Shown piece by piece: positions 25,436 through 34,494 of a stretch of DNA of 64,000 nt. The DNA lies in NCBI RefSeq assembly GCF_006385705.1, contig NZ_VFRQ01000004.1, forward strand, positions 367,117 to 431,116, written 5' to 3'. This stretch comes from Pontibacter mangrovi (lineage in GTDB: Bacteria; Bacteroidota; Bacteroidia; Cytophagales; Hymenobacteraceae). A program made the position numbers and the translations under genes. Position 1 is the stretch's first letter. Each line of letters opens with the position of its first letter. The notes under the pieces were generated by a model that had not been told where the DNA came from, ran no database searches, and was given only the letters and a program-made list of their open reading frames with translations.

Positions 25436-26800
25436 CTACTCCACCCAAATGCTTTTCTGGTTCACAAACTCCCGGATGCCCAGGTAGGAGAGCTCGCGGC
25501 CGTAGCCGGATTTTTTGATGCCGCCGAAAGGCATTTCGGGGGAGGAGGCAACGAGCGCGTTTACGAACATAGCGCCGGTTTCAACTTGGCGCGCCACGCG
25601 CAGGCCGCGCGCTTTGTCCTGCGTCCAGACGGCGCCACCGAGGCCGAAGCGGGAATCGTTTGCTACTTTTATGGCCTCTTCCTCATCTTGCACTATCATT
25701 ACGGCAGCCACGGGACCAAACATTTCCTCCTCGTAGGCAGGCATGCCGGGCTTCACGTTTTTCAGGATCATCGGCTTAAAGTAGGCGCTGTCTTTTCCTT
25801 CGCGGCCGCCGTCCAGCACCACTTCAGCTCCTTTTTTTATCGACTCCTGAACCTGTTTCTCCAGGTCCTCGGCCAGGTCCACGCGTGCCAGCGGACCATA
25901 GTCGATGTCGTCCTGCAGCGGGTCGCCGGTCTTTAGGCTTTGCATCTTCTCCTTAAACTTCTGCAGAAACTGGTCGGCTATACTTTCTACCACAATAAAG
26001 CGCTTGGCCGCGATGCAGCTCTGGCCCACGTTCACCATCCGCGATTTGGCGGCTAACTCAGCGACTTTCTCCAGGTCGGCATCCTCCAGCACAATAAAAG
26101 GGTCGCTGCCGCCCAGTTCCAGCACCGTTTTCTTTATCTCCTGTCCGGCTTTTTCGGCCACTTTCGACCCTGCGCCCTCGCTGCCTGTTAAGGTAACCGC
26201 CTTCACGTAGGGGTGCTCTATTACCGCGTTCACCTCGCCGGAGCCGATCAGCAGCGTCTGGAAAACATCCTCCGGAAAACCAGCCTTGCGCACGATCTCT
26301 TCAATCGCCAGGCCGCACTGCGGCACGTTGGAGGCATGCTTCAGCAGGCCCACGTTGCCGGCCATCAGGGCCGGGGCCAGAAAACGGTAAGCTTGCCAAA
26401 ACGGGAAGTTCCAGGGCATGATAGCCAGCACCACGCCCAGCGGCTCAAAGGCAATGAGGCTGCGCTCTGCCTTGGTGTCTACTTCCTCGTCGGCCAGGAA
26501 ATCAGCGGCATTCTCGGCATAGTAGCGGCAGGCCAGGGCGCACTTCTTTACCTCGGCAATGGCATCTTTCAGGGGCTTGCCCATCTCCAGGGAAATAATG
26601 CGGCCATACTTCTCCGCCTCGTTTTCCAGAATATCGGCCTGCCGGTTCATGTGCCTGGCGCGCTCCTCAAAACTCACGTCGCGCCAACGCTGGAAAGCTT
26701 TCTCGGCTGCCTCTATTTTTTGTTTAACTTCTTCGGATGTATGTGGAGTAAAGGTTTTTACCACCTCGCCAGTGGCTGGGTTCACGGTTTCTATGGCCAT
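25436..26800 (-). CDS. NAD(P)-dependent succinate-semialdehyde dehydrogenase
   Basis: 454 residues from MAIETVNPATG. The upstream in-frame ATG would add 13 residues lying outside the family alignment. Aldehyde dehydrogenase fold with MPWNFPFWQ (128-136), general base Glu 228 (LELGG) and nucleophile Cys 262 (GQSCIAAKRF). Length and motifs fit the short GabD1-like branch that oxidises succinic semialdehyde to succinate. Substrate by family resemblance only. Confidence 0.88.
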   Translation of the reverse strand: MAIETVNPATGEVVKTFTPHTSEEVKQKIEAAEKAFQRWRDVSFEERARHMNRQADILENEAEKYGRIISLEMGKPLKDAIAEVKKCALACRYYAENAADFLADEEVDTKAERSLIAFEPLGVVLAIMPWNFPFWQAYRFLAPALMAGNVGLLKHASNVPQCGLAIEEIVRKAGFPEDVFQTLLIGSGEVNAVIEHPYVKAVTLTGSEGAGSKVAEKAGQEIKKTVLELGGSDPFIVLEDADLEKVAELAAKSRMVNVGQSCIAAKRFIVVESIADQFLQKFKEKMQSLKTGDPLQDDIDYGPLARVDLAEDLEKQVQESIKKGAEVVLDGGREGKDSAYFKPMILKNVKPGMPAYEEEMFGPVAAVMIVQDEEEAIKVANDSRFGLGGAVWTQDKARGLRVARQVETGAMFVNALVASSPEMPFGGIKKSGYGRELSYLGIREFVNQKSIWVE

Positions 26801-26891
26801 AGTTTTGTAGTTTAGGTTCTGAGCTGTAAATATACGCAAGTCGGCTGGGGCAGGCTTACAGGTGCCGGCAGCCCGATGCCGATTTATTGCT

Positions 26892-26899
26892 TATATTTG
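26892..26899 (+). promoter_or_regulatory. -7 element TATATTTG before the rhodanese gene
   Basis: Exact TAnnTTTG. A transcript from about 26906 excludes the ATG at 26887 as the start. No good TTG upstream. Confidence 0.5.
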
Positions 26900-26943
26900 G
26901 CTACGGATTTGCTCCAATAATTGATAAAAGCCTTAGCGGCTGT

Positions 26944-27495
26944 ATGTATAACCTGTGTAGTGGATACTTGTTCATCGTGAAGAAACTCCTGCTTCTAAGC
27001 GCTTCCTGCTGGCTTCTGGTGCTGCAGGCCTGCCATCAGCCCACAGACAAAGCTTACGCACTGATGCTGAAAGGACTATACAAAGGCACGGTGCGGGTGC
27101 TGCAGCCCCGCGAGCTGGAAGCTATACTTGCTGCCGGAGAAGAAAAGCCGCTGCTGCTGGATACGCGGCAGCCGGAAGAGTACCGGGTAAGTCACCTGAC
27201 CGGAGCCCGCTTTATAGATTTTGAGAAGTTTGAGGTGGCGCAGCTGCAGGAGGTGCCCAAAGATACGCCTATTATACTTTACTGCGCCGTGGGCTACCGC
27301 AGCGAGCGGGTGGGGGAGCAGCTGCAGGAGGCAGGCTATACCAATGTGCGGCACCTCTACGGCGGCATTTTTGAATGGGTGAATCAAAGCAAGCCGATAT
27401 ATGATGATCAGGGAGCCACAGACCGGGTGCATGCCTACTCCAAAGCCTGGGGTGTGTGGTTGCAGAAAGGAAACAAAGTATATGGAAAAGAATAA
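26944..27495 (+). CDS. Rhodanese-domain lipoprotein
   Basis: One rhodanese domain after a lipoprotein signal (LLVLQAC). The GTG at 26977 (VKKLLLLSAS) would give a cleaner signal peptide, so the start is uncertain between 26944 and 26977. The active loop is CAVGYRS with catalytic Cys and a basic Arg. Sulfur transfer outside the cytoplasm is likely. Its end overlaps the next gene by 14 bp. Confidence 0.8.
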   Translation: MYNLCSGYLFIVKKLLLLSASCWLLVLQACHQPTDKAYALMLKGLYKGTVRVLQPRELEAILAAGEEKPLLLDTRQPEEYRVSHLTGARFIDFEKFEVAQLQEVPKDTPIILYCAVGYRSERVGEQLQEAGYTNVRHLYGGIFEWVNQSKPIYDDQGATDRVHAYSKAWGVWLQKGNKVYGKE

Positions 27496-28090
27496 GCTGC
27501 TTCTGCTGTTTGTGCGCAACCCCGAGCTGGGCAAGGTAAAAACCAGGCTGGCTGCGGCTGTTGGTCCCGAAAAGGCGCTGGAGGTATACGTGCACCTGTT
27601 GCAGCACACCCGCCAGGTTACGCAGCAACTGCCTGTTGATAAACGGGTATACTATACCGGAACTGTTAACCAGGAGGACCTGTGGCCAAACCAGGTATAC
27701 CAAAAGCGGGTGCAAACGGAGGGCGACCTGGGCAAAAAAATGCAGGCAGCCTTTGCAGAGGCCTTTCTGGAAGGCTATACTTCTGTGGTCATCATCGGGA
27801 GCGACTGCCTGCAACTGACGCCGGAGATTATTGCACGGGCTTACCAGGAGCTGGAAACGCATGAGGTGGTGATCGGACCGGCGCTGGACGGCGGCTATTA
27901 CCTGCTGGGCATGAATTGCCTGTACCCGCGGCTGTTCCAAAACAAGCAGTGGAGCACAGAGCACGTTTTTCAGGAAACCATGCAGGATGTGCAGCAACTG
28001 CAACTGCCTTACGCGCTGCTGCCCCGCCTCTCGGATATAGACGAACTCAGCGACCTGGACGAAGAGACGCAGCAGGATTTTGGGCTGTAG
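27482..28090 (+). CDS. TIGR04282 / DUF2064 glycosyltransferase
   Basis: 202 residues from MEKNKLLLLFVRNPELGKVKTRL, whose N-terminal nucleotide-binding motif fixes the start. Further motifs: VVIIGSDCLQLTPE and GPALDGGYYLLG. The family (formerly DUF2064) is a GT-A-fold transferase found in arsenosugar and other pathways. The overlap with the rhodanese gene indicates translational coupling. Confidence 0.85.
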   Translation: MEKNKLLLLFVRNPELGKVKTRLAAAVGPEKALEVYVHLLQHTRQVTQQLPVDKRVYYTGTVNQEDLWPNQVYQKRVQTEGDLGKKMQAAFAEAFLEGYTSVVIIGSDCLQLTPEIIARAYQELETHEVVIGPALDGGYYLLGMNCLYPRLFQNKQWSTEHVFQETMQDVQQLQLPYALLPRLSDIDELSDLDEETQQDFGL

Positions 28091-28182
28091 TTTATACTTT
28101 CTGGCTTTAATCTCCCAATCCACCTTCATTAATTGAGGGTGTTGGGGAAGTATAATGACGAAAAGTATAGCGTCTCTACAAG

Positions 28183-28233
28183 TATAACCTTCTAACTGTC
28201 TACCTCTTTAACTCTCTACCTCTCTAACTCCTT
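28183..28233. repeat. CT-rich degenerate repeat (TCTAACTCTCTACC type)
   Basis: Four imperfect units of TCTAACTNTCTACCTC. The opposite strand reads GGTAGAGAGTTA, similar to the GTAGAAAGTTA tract at 9550-9575. Confidence 0.55.
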
Positions 28234-29380
28234 ACAGCCCCATCAAGGCATCATAGCCATACACATCGTCCCGGAAGTGGACCTGCATTTGCTCATCTAC
28301 CCAAGCCGTTAAGTATACGATGTGCAGCGGCACCGGCTTTTTTACCCGCACGTAGTGGTTGGCACGGCCCTGCGCCCAAAGTTTGTCTATCTGCTTGGTG
28401 GTGTAGCCGGAGCCGCGCTTCAGGAGGTAATATGCCAGCTCTACAGGCTTTTCCAGGCGGATGCAGCCGTGGCTAAAGGCGCGGTTCGGGTACTGGAACA
28501 GCTGCTTGCCGGGCGTGTCGTGGAGGTACTGCGGCAGGCGGTTCGGGAACGGAAACTTTACCTGTCCCAGCTCGTTTTGCGGACCGCTTAGCTGCACAAT
28601 GCGATAGTTATAGTTGGCGTGGGTTATACTATGCCAGTTCACCCTCCAGGGGCTAACGCGGTGCCAGCTTATGCCGTCAGACCGTTCCAGGATCATGTTC
28701 TTTTTTGCCAGATAGCCGGGGTTTCTGCGCAAGATGGGCACGATCTCGTTTACGGCAATAGAGGTGGGCACCTGCCAGTATGGGTTTAGCACTACCATGT
28801 CGAGCCTGGAATGTGTAGGGTAGGTTTTTAAATTGGGCTTGCCGACGATGACGCGCATTTGCAGAAACGTTCTGCCGCTGTCCACCACCTGCAGCACATA
28901 CTCCGGCAGGTTGATAACAACGTACGGCTCCTGCTGGTTTGTAAAAGTGGAGTCGAGGCGGGAGAGGTTGATGCGGAGCTGCTCCAGGCGCTTGCCGGGC
29001 TTTTGGTTCAGGGCCGCTACGGTGTTGGGTCCTAAAATGCCGTCGGCGGCGAGGCCGTGGCGCCATTGGAAGTGCTGCACGGCAGTACTCAGCTTAGACG
29101 TGTAGCTGGCTTCTTCTAAGGCATGGTCTGCGGGCAGATCGCCGGTGAGCATCAGGTTTTCCTGCAGCTGCGGCACAAACTTGCTGCTGTCGCCGGGGCG
29201 CAGTAGCAAATCCCCCGGAAAAGTATGCCAGTCAGCAGCGTGCGCGATGGACTCGTACTGCAATATGGCCTGCTCCAGGCGCTCTTTGCTGTAAGGGCGA
29301 TAGGGGTGCTCCCGTTCCTGGGCAAACACTCCTGTTACCGATAACATCAAAACAAAAAATATGTGCGGTAAGCGAAGCAT
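28232..29380 (-). CDS. L,D-transpeptidase, YcbB-like
   Basis: 382 residues from MLRLPHIF, which gives a proper signal peptide ending GVFAQ. The longer frame lacks one. A peptidoglycan-binding domain (DGILGPNTVAALNQ) is followed by a YkuD catalytic domain with His 304, Cys 306 in SHGCIRL. It cross-links peptidoglycan 3-3 or attaches proteins in the periplasm. Complete. Confidence 0.9.
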   Translation of the reverse strand: MLRLPHIFFVLMLSVTGVFAQEREHPYRPYSKERLEQAILQYESIAHAADWHTFPGDLLLRPGDSSKFVPQLQENLMLTGDLPADHALEEASYTSKLSTAVQHFQWRHGLAADGILGPNTVAALNQKPGKRLEQLRINLSRLDSTFTNQQEPYVVINLPEYVLQVVDSGRTFLQMRVIVGKPNLKTYPTHSRLDMVVLNPYWQVPTSIAVNEIVPILRRNPGYLAKKNMILERSDGISWHRVSPWRVNWHSITHANYNYRIVQLSGPQNELGQVKFPFPNRLPQYLHDTPGKQLFQYPNRAFSHGCIRLEKPVELAYYLLKRGSGYTTKQIDKLWAQGRANHYVRVKKPVPLHIVYLTAWVDEQMQVHFRDDVYGYDALMGL

Positions 29381-29522
29381 AAGGAACGGAACAGCGTGTA
29401 TTAAAGTATACGTTGCAAAGCAACCGAGCGCCGTTGGCTTGGAGTTTTTCATGTCCGGCTAAGGTAGTAGCTTTGTTCCCTGTAAATAATGACATTTGTC
29501 GCATCCGAAAGAAAACCGAAGT

Positions 29523-30206
29523 ATGGCATCCGAAATTGATAAAAGTACCCTTGCCTTTTTAGCAGAACTGACCCAGAACAACACCCGCGAGTGGTTTAAC
29601 GAGAACAAGCCGCGCTACGAGAAAGCGCGCAAAAACTACATCGGTTTTCTGAACGAGCTGTTGCTGGAGATGCAGCATTTCGAGCCCGCCGCCCGCGGCC
29701 AGCAGGGCAAGGACCTGGTGTTCCGGATCTACCGCGATGTGCGTTTCTCAAAGGACAAGCGGCCTTACAAAGATCATTTCGGGGCGTATGTGGCCGAGGG
29801 AGGGCGCAAATCCATACTTCCGGGCTATTACCTGCACCTGGCCGGCGACAATAAGTCTTTCCTGGCGGGAGGGCTGTGGTACCCACCGGCACCGGAGCTG
29901 AAGGCGGTGCGGCAGGAAATTGACTACAACCTGGATGCGTTTAAGGCGCTGGTGGAGTCGGAGGAGTTTAAGCAGAAGTTTGGAGAAGTTGAGGGCGAGC
30001 AGCTGAAAACCACACCCAAAGGCTACGACAAAGACAACCCGGCCATCCATTACCTGCGCTTCAAGAGCTGGAACGCCGTGATGCCGCTCCCGGATGAAAC
30101 GGTGCTGCGCCCGGACTTCCTGCAGGTGGTGCTGGAGGGGTTTCAGGCCCTGAAGCCGCTCAACGATTTCCTGACGCACCCGCTGAAGGACATGGGGGAG
30201 GAGTAA
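29523..30206 (+). CDS. DUF2461 family protein
   Basis: 227 residues from MASEIDKSTL. Signature motifs: NNTREWFNENKPRYE, RIYRDVRFSKDKRPYK and GGLWYPP. Family function unknown, widespread in Bacteroidota and Actinobacteria. A TAGCTTTG -7 element lies at 29468-29475. Confidence 0.88.
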   Translation: MASEIDKSTLAFLAELTQNNTREWFNENKPRYEKARKNYIGFLNELLLEMQHFEPAARGQQGKDLVFRIYRDVRFSKDKRPYKDHFGAYVAEGGRKSILPGYYLHLAGDNKSFLAGGLWYPPAPELKAVRQEIDYNLDAFKALVESEEFKQKFGEVEGEQLKTTPKGYDKDNPAIHYLRFKSWNAVMPLPDETVLRPDFLQVVLEGFQALKPLNDFLTHPLKDMGEE

Positions 30207-30221
30207 GTATAAACTGCCCGG

Positions 30222-30968
30222 TTATTCCTGCGGCAAGTATAGTTTCATACTTCCTGCCCCGAACTTTACTTTATCCAGGTGCCCCATTTTCGACTTATCC
30301 GAGGTGATGAGGTGGAGGTGCATGTTAGAGTCGTGGTGGGTGAAGATGGCCTTGTGCTCTGTGGAGTAGAAACCAATAATTTCCGCCTCAGCATCCTGAA
30401 AGGTATAGGTTGCCTGCCCCTGATGCGCCTCCTGCGGGGAACTTACTTTTGTGTCCTCCGGCAGGTTTACGATGTGTACGTGCGCCGCCTGCACCGTGCC
30501 TTTCAGCCTGAAAGCGAAAGGACGTGTGGCTGTTTTGGTCGCCTCATCCAGGTATACTTCCAGCTGCGGCATGGTCTGCACTGAGTCGGGTAAAGTATGC
30601 TCTTGCCAGTTAGCAACATTGGCGTACACAAAGAAGGGCGCCTTGGCTGCGAATGTTTCCTCCACCTGCATGGTAGAGTCAGAAAGCACAGTGGATTTGT
30701 AGGCTTTTCCGTCCACGATCAGCAGTTCGCCACGGAGGTATTCCAGCGGCCCCAGTCCGTACAGGTGGGTTTTGTTGGAGATGGTATCGAGATCAATCGT
30801 GCCGAAGAGCTCGCCTTTGCGCATCACATTTTTCATGGCGCCGGTTACCTGCACTTCTGCGTTGGAGGTATTTTCTGTCCGAGATGTGGCGGCATCACAA
30901 CCAGCCAGAAGTATGGAAGCAAGTACCGCGGCGGTGGAGGCTAAACTTTTTATCATCGTTTTGGTCAT
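30222..30968 (-). CDS. Acetolactate decarboxylase-like lipoprotein
   Basis: 248 residues with a lipobox ILLAGC (Cys 24). The rest matches the alpha-acetolactate decarboxylase fold: GELFGTIDLD, HLYGLGPLEYLRGEL, IIGFYSTEHKAIFTHHDSN, then an HLH...GHLD metal motif. The enzyme converts acetolactate to acetoin. The metal His residues and the Glu of RGEL are present, so activity is plausible, but membrane anchoring outside the cytoplasm is unusual and the substrate may differ. Single gene, convergent with DUF2461. Confidence 0.8.
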   Translation of the reverse strand: MTKTMIKSLASTAAVLASILLAGCDAATSRTENTSNAEVQVTGAMKNVMRKGELFGTIDLDTISNKTHLYGLGPLEYLRGELLIVDGKAYKSTVLSDSTMQVEETFAAKAPFFVYANVANWQEHTLPDSVQTMPQLEVYLDEATKTATRPFAFRLKGTVQAAHVHIVNLPEDTKVSSPQEAHQGQATYTFQDAEAEIIGFYSTEHKAIFTHHDSNMHLHLITSDKSKMGHLDKVKFGAGSMKLYLPQE

Positions 30969-30988
30969 TTATACTTTGAAGCGGTGTT

Positions 30989-32287
30989 TTACCTGCGTTT
31001 ATACTTGACCTGCGACAAAGGCAAACCCTTGTGCCGGCCAAACAGCAAATGCTTGGGGCTACCCACGATCTGGGAGGAGTAGATGCCGGTGTGGCCGGAG
31101 AAAAGATAGGCCGTGACGCAGGCAATGGCAATAAACACGCCGCCCTCTATCCCGAAGAGCTCAATGCCCATTACCGTGCAGGCGATAGGCGTGTTGGTTG
31201 CCCCGGAGAACACCGCCACAAAGCCCATACCCGCCAGCAGCGCCACCGGCAGCGGCATGAACCAGGCCAGGGCGTTGCCCAGCGTGGCTCCCACAAAAAA
31301 GAGCGGCGTTACCTCGCCTCCCTTAAAGCCAGCGCCCAAGGTAAAGGTGGTGAACAGTATCTTCAGCAGAAAATCGTAGCTGGGCAGGTTCTGGTTAAAG
31401 GCAGCCACAATGGTAGGGATGCCCAGGCCGATATACTTGGTGGTGCCCATGGCAAACACCAGCGCCGCCAGCACCACACCGCCCAGCACCGGGCGCAGCG
31501 GCGGATAGCCAATCTTGGCCTTAAACAGGTCGGTCCAGAAGTGGACGAGTTTGGAGAAGGTTAGCGCCGCCAGCCCGAAAAGTATACCGGCTAACAGCGC
31601 CCAAAGTAGGTTTACAGCCGTTAGCTCCGGCACCAGATCGATACTGTAAATAGTATGCGGCACCTCCCACAGGTGCCCGACATAGTTGGCCAATATGGCT
31701 GCTAGAAAGCTCGGGATAAGAGCATCCAGCTGAATACGTCCCAATACCAAAACCTCCAACGCAAAGATAGCCCCGGCCAGTGGCGTACCGAACACAGAGG
31801 CAAAGCCGGCGCTGATACCGGCTATCAATAGTACCTTGCGGTCGCGGGGTTTTAGGCGCAGTATTTTGGTAAGCCTGTCGGCGATGGCGCCGCCCACCTG
31901 TACCGCCGTACCCTCGCGGCCTGCCGAGCCGCCAAACAAGTGGGTAAGGATGGTGCCGAACAGCACGAGCGGGGCCATCCGGAACGGGATGATGTCTTTA
32001 GGTTGGTGCAGTTCCTCCAGCAGCAGGTTGTTGCCCTTCACCACCGAGCTGCCCCACAGATGGTAGCTCAGGCCGATGATAAAGCCTCCCAGCGGCAGCA
32101 GGGCTATGATCCAGACGTGGCTTTCGCGGAAGTTAGTAGCCCATTCCAGCGCATACAGGAAAAAGGCAGAGGCCGAGCCTACCAATATGCCCAAACCACT
32201 GCAGATCAGCAGCCACTTGAGCAGGTAAACAAGCGCGGGGATTTGTTCGATGGAGGCGAGATGTCTTTTAATTTCCCTGAAGTTCAT
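30989..32287 (-). CDS. CLC-family chloride or fluoride transporter
   Basis: 432 residues with about ten membrane helices. CLC signatures: GSAGREGTAVQVG, containing the gating Glu of GREG, and GGEVTPLFF at the position of the usual GxFxP motif. The GGEVTP form is, to my knowledge, typical of the CLC-F fluoride/proton branch, so fluoride resistance is a reasonable guess. No CBS domains. Starts at MNFREIKRH. Confidence 0.85.
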   Translation of the reverse strand: MNFREIKRHLASIEQIPALVYLLKWLLICSGLGILVGSASAFFLYALEWATNFRESHVWIIALLPLGGFIIGLSYHLWGSSVVKGNNLLLEELHQPKDIIPFRMAPLVLFGTILTHLFGGSAGREGTAVQVGGAIADRLTKILRLKPRDRKVLLIAGISAGFASVFGTPLAGAIFALEVLVLGRIQLDALIPSFLAAILANYVGHLWEVPHTIYSIDLVPELTAVNLLWALLAGILFGLAALTFSKLVHFWTDLFKAKIGYPPLRPVLGGVVLAALVFAMGTTKYIGLGIPTIVAAFNQNLPSYDFLLKILFTTFTLGAGFKGGEVTPLFFVGATLGNALAWFMPLPVALLAGMGFVAVFSGATNTPIACTVMGIELFGIEGGVFIAIACVTAYLFSGHTGIYSSQIVGSPKHLLFGRHKGLPLSQVKYKRR

Positions 32288-32450
32288 ATAACAAGTATAA
32301 AATGAGTCTACATCAGCCTGTTTTCAGGCTATTTAAGCAGACGTCATCAGCTCTGCGGCAGAGCGGTTCCAGGCAGACATCATTGCCGGTTGTAGCTGCG
32401 AATTTAGTTATTTTTCTGAAAGTGGGGAGAGGCGTAGTTGGTAGCGAACA

Positions 32451-33002
32451 TCAATTTTCATGTATTACCCCAAACTTCGTTAATTGCTCTTGCCTAAAAA
32501 GTTCGTTTATTGTGTTTATCGCCTCATTCGCTTTCTCTTCACAAATATTTATTGAGGTACTGTACAGATAGAAGGGGATACCATTTTCATCTTCCGCGAC
32601 AAATCCAATCCGCCCATAGTTCTGTTTGTTGATTTCCTGTGTCTTATTAAAAATTACAAAAATGTTGTCGAATTTTTCGGCTTTCCATGGCGCATTGAAA
32701 AAACCAAAGTGGTGCTGATAGTTAACAGCCTTTGTGCTGACAATTAACCTTTCCTCGCCTAACAGGTTCCACAAAGTATACTTGCCTAACATCAGGTATA
32801 TTACACCGTAGAAGACCAAGGCTCCTAAGAAGATCAGTCCTTGCTCCCTTTCTTTGGAATAAGCAAGCAATACCATGGGCAGGACTATGGCCAGCATGCA
32901 TAACGTTATCAACACTAACTTTAACGCTAAAGGAGGGCGAGGGACAAATGTCAAATGAACATTTAGTGCGTTCGCTTCGATAACAAGACGATTATTTTCC
33001 AT
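32451..33002 (-). CDS. Hypothetical protein with two membrane helices
   Basis: 183 residues. Hydrophobic segments at about 25-48 and 55-72 are followed by a soluble C-terminal half with beta-rich pattern (LIVSTKAVNYQHHFG, RIGFVAEDENGIPFYLY), resembling bacterial PH-like domains. Not recognised further. AT-richer than its neighbours. The 10-bp palindrome AAGTATACTT lies inside it. Confidence 0.6.
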   Translation of the reverse strand: MENNRLVIEANALNVHLTFVPRPPLALKLVLITLCMLAIVLPMVLLAYSKEREQGLIFLGALVFYGVIYLMLGKYTLWNLLGEERLIVSTKAVNYQHHFGFFNAPWKAEKFDNIFVIFNKTQEINKQNYGRIGFVAEDENGIPFYLYSTSINICEEKANEAINTINELFRQEQLTKFGVIHEN

Positions 33003-33092
33003 GCTCTAGCCCCTCCATTGTGTTTGAATAGCATCCTGACGGCGAATCAGTTTGAAGTTACTGCCAAAATAAAAATATTCCTCTACACCCTC

Positions 33093-34442
33093 CTAAAATA
33101 CCACACTCAGCAACAGCACCATTCCAAAGCCGGTGAGGGCGATGAGGGTGGTCATCACGGTCCAGGAGCGGAGGGTCTGGCGCTCGGTGAGGCCGAAGTA
33201 TTTGCTTACCAGCCAAAAGCCGCTATCGTTTACGTGCGAAAGTATACTTGCCCCGGAGGCGATGGCGATCACCACTAGGGCGCGGTGCATGTCGGTGAAG
33301 GCGGCACCCTCGAGGAAAGCGGCCGTCATGCCGGCTGCCGTGATCATGGCCACCGTGGAAGAGCCCTGCAAGATGCGGATAGCCGCTGCCGTGAGGAAGG
33401 CGAAGAAGAAGGCGGAGAGGCCGTAACTCGTCATCACCTCGGCCAGCATTTGGCCAGCCCCGGTTTCGGTGAGGATCTGCTTGAACACCCCGCCCGCACC
33501 GGTTATAAGTATGATCAAGCCGGCCGGAGCCAGGGAACTGGAGGTGATGGAGAGCAGGTCGTTGCGGCTGAAGCCTCTCCTCAGGCCCAGCAGGTACCAG
33601 GCCAGCAGGTTCGCCAGGATAAGGGCCACAAAGGGGTGCCCCAGCATTTTGATCCAGCTTACAGCTCTCTCTGAAAGGGGGATGCCGGCACCCAAGGGAC
33701 TGTCGAGGTACGTGTTCATCAGGATGAGCACCAGCGGGAGACCCACCAGGCCCAGAATCATACCTGGAGATGGCAGTTTCTGCGGTGTAGCCTCAGCCTC
33801 TACAAAAGAAGCGGGCGTCTCGACATGGATTCTTTTGGTGATGAAGCTGGCAAACATGGGACCGCCCACGATGGTAGCAGGTATGCCGGCCAGCAAGCCC
33901 GCCGCGATCACCAGCCCCAGGTCGGCGCCCAAAATATCGGCTACGGCCACAGGGCCGGGCGTAGGTGGGATAAACGCATGTGTTACGGCCAGGCCGGTAA
34001 GCAGCGGAATGCCGTAAAACAGCAGAGAGCGACCGGTTTTCTTCTGCAAGGCATACACCACCGGCACCAGTATCACAAAGGCCACATCAAAGAATACGGG
34101 AATGCTGACCAGGAAACCTGTAGCCGCCAAGGCCCAGGAAGCACGTTTCTCGCCGGTCTTCTGAAGTATAAAAGCCGCCAGCGACTGCACTCCGCCCGAG
34201 CTCTCCAGGATGGCGCCGAACATGGCCCCCAAACCGATGACAACGGCAATGAACCCAAGCGTGCTGCCCATCCCTTTCTGGATGTTAAGGACTATGTCGG
34301 AGGCCGGCATACCCGCCAGCAAGCCCACAGCAATACTGGAAATGAGCAGCGAAAGGAAAGCCTGCAGCTTAAAGTATAAAATCAGGATCAGCAACAGGGC
34401 TATACCTGCGACAACGGCAAGCAGGAGGGAGTAGTCGATCAT
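33093..34442 (-). CDS. GntP-family gluconate/organic acid permease
   Basis: 449 residues with about 12-14 membrane helices. Family motifs: GLGAMFGAILESSGG, FVILVPVVYALQ, HAFIPPTPGPVAVAD and SHVNDSGFWLVSKYF. GntP proteins are proton symporters for gluconate and related hydroxy acids. No gluconate kinase nearby, so the substrate is open. Confidence 0.9.
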   Translation of the reverse strand: MIDYSLLLAVVAGIALLLILILYFKLQAFLSLLISSIAVGLLAGMPASDIVLNIQKGMGSTLGFIAVVIGLGAMFGAILESSGGVQSLAAFILQKTGEKRASWALAATGFLVSIPVFFDVAFVILVPVVYALQKKTGRSLLFYGIPLLTGLAVTHAFIPPTPGPVAVADILGADLGLVIAAGLLAGIPATIVGGPMFASFITKRIHVETPASFVEAEATPQKLPSPGMILGLVGLPLVLILMNTYLDSPLGAGIPLSERAVSWIKMLGHPFVALILANLLAWYLLGLRRGFSRNDLLSITSSSLAPAGLIILITGAGGVFKQILTETGAGQMLAEVMTSYGLSAFFFAFLTAAAIRILQGSSTVAMITAAGMTAAFLEGAAFTDMHRALVVIAIASGASILSHVNDSGFWLVSKYFGLTERQTLRSWTVMTTLIALTGFGMVLLLSVVF

Positions 34443-34494
34443 GCAAACTTTGTTTTCGGGGTGTAGGGCAGGCTTTTAAACCTTGTTCAGTTTT

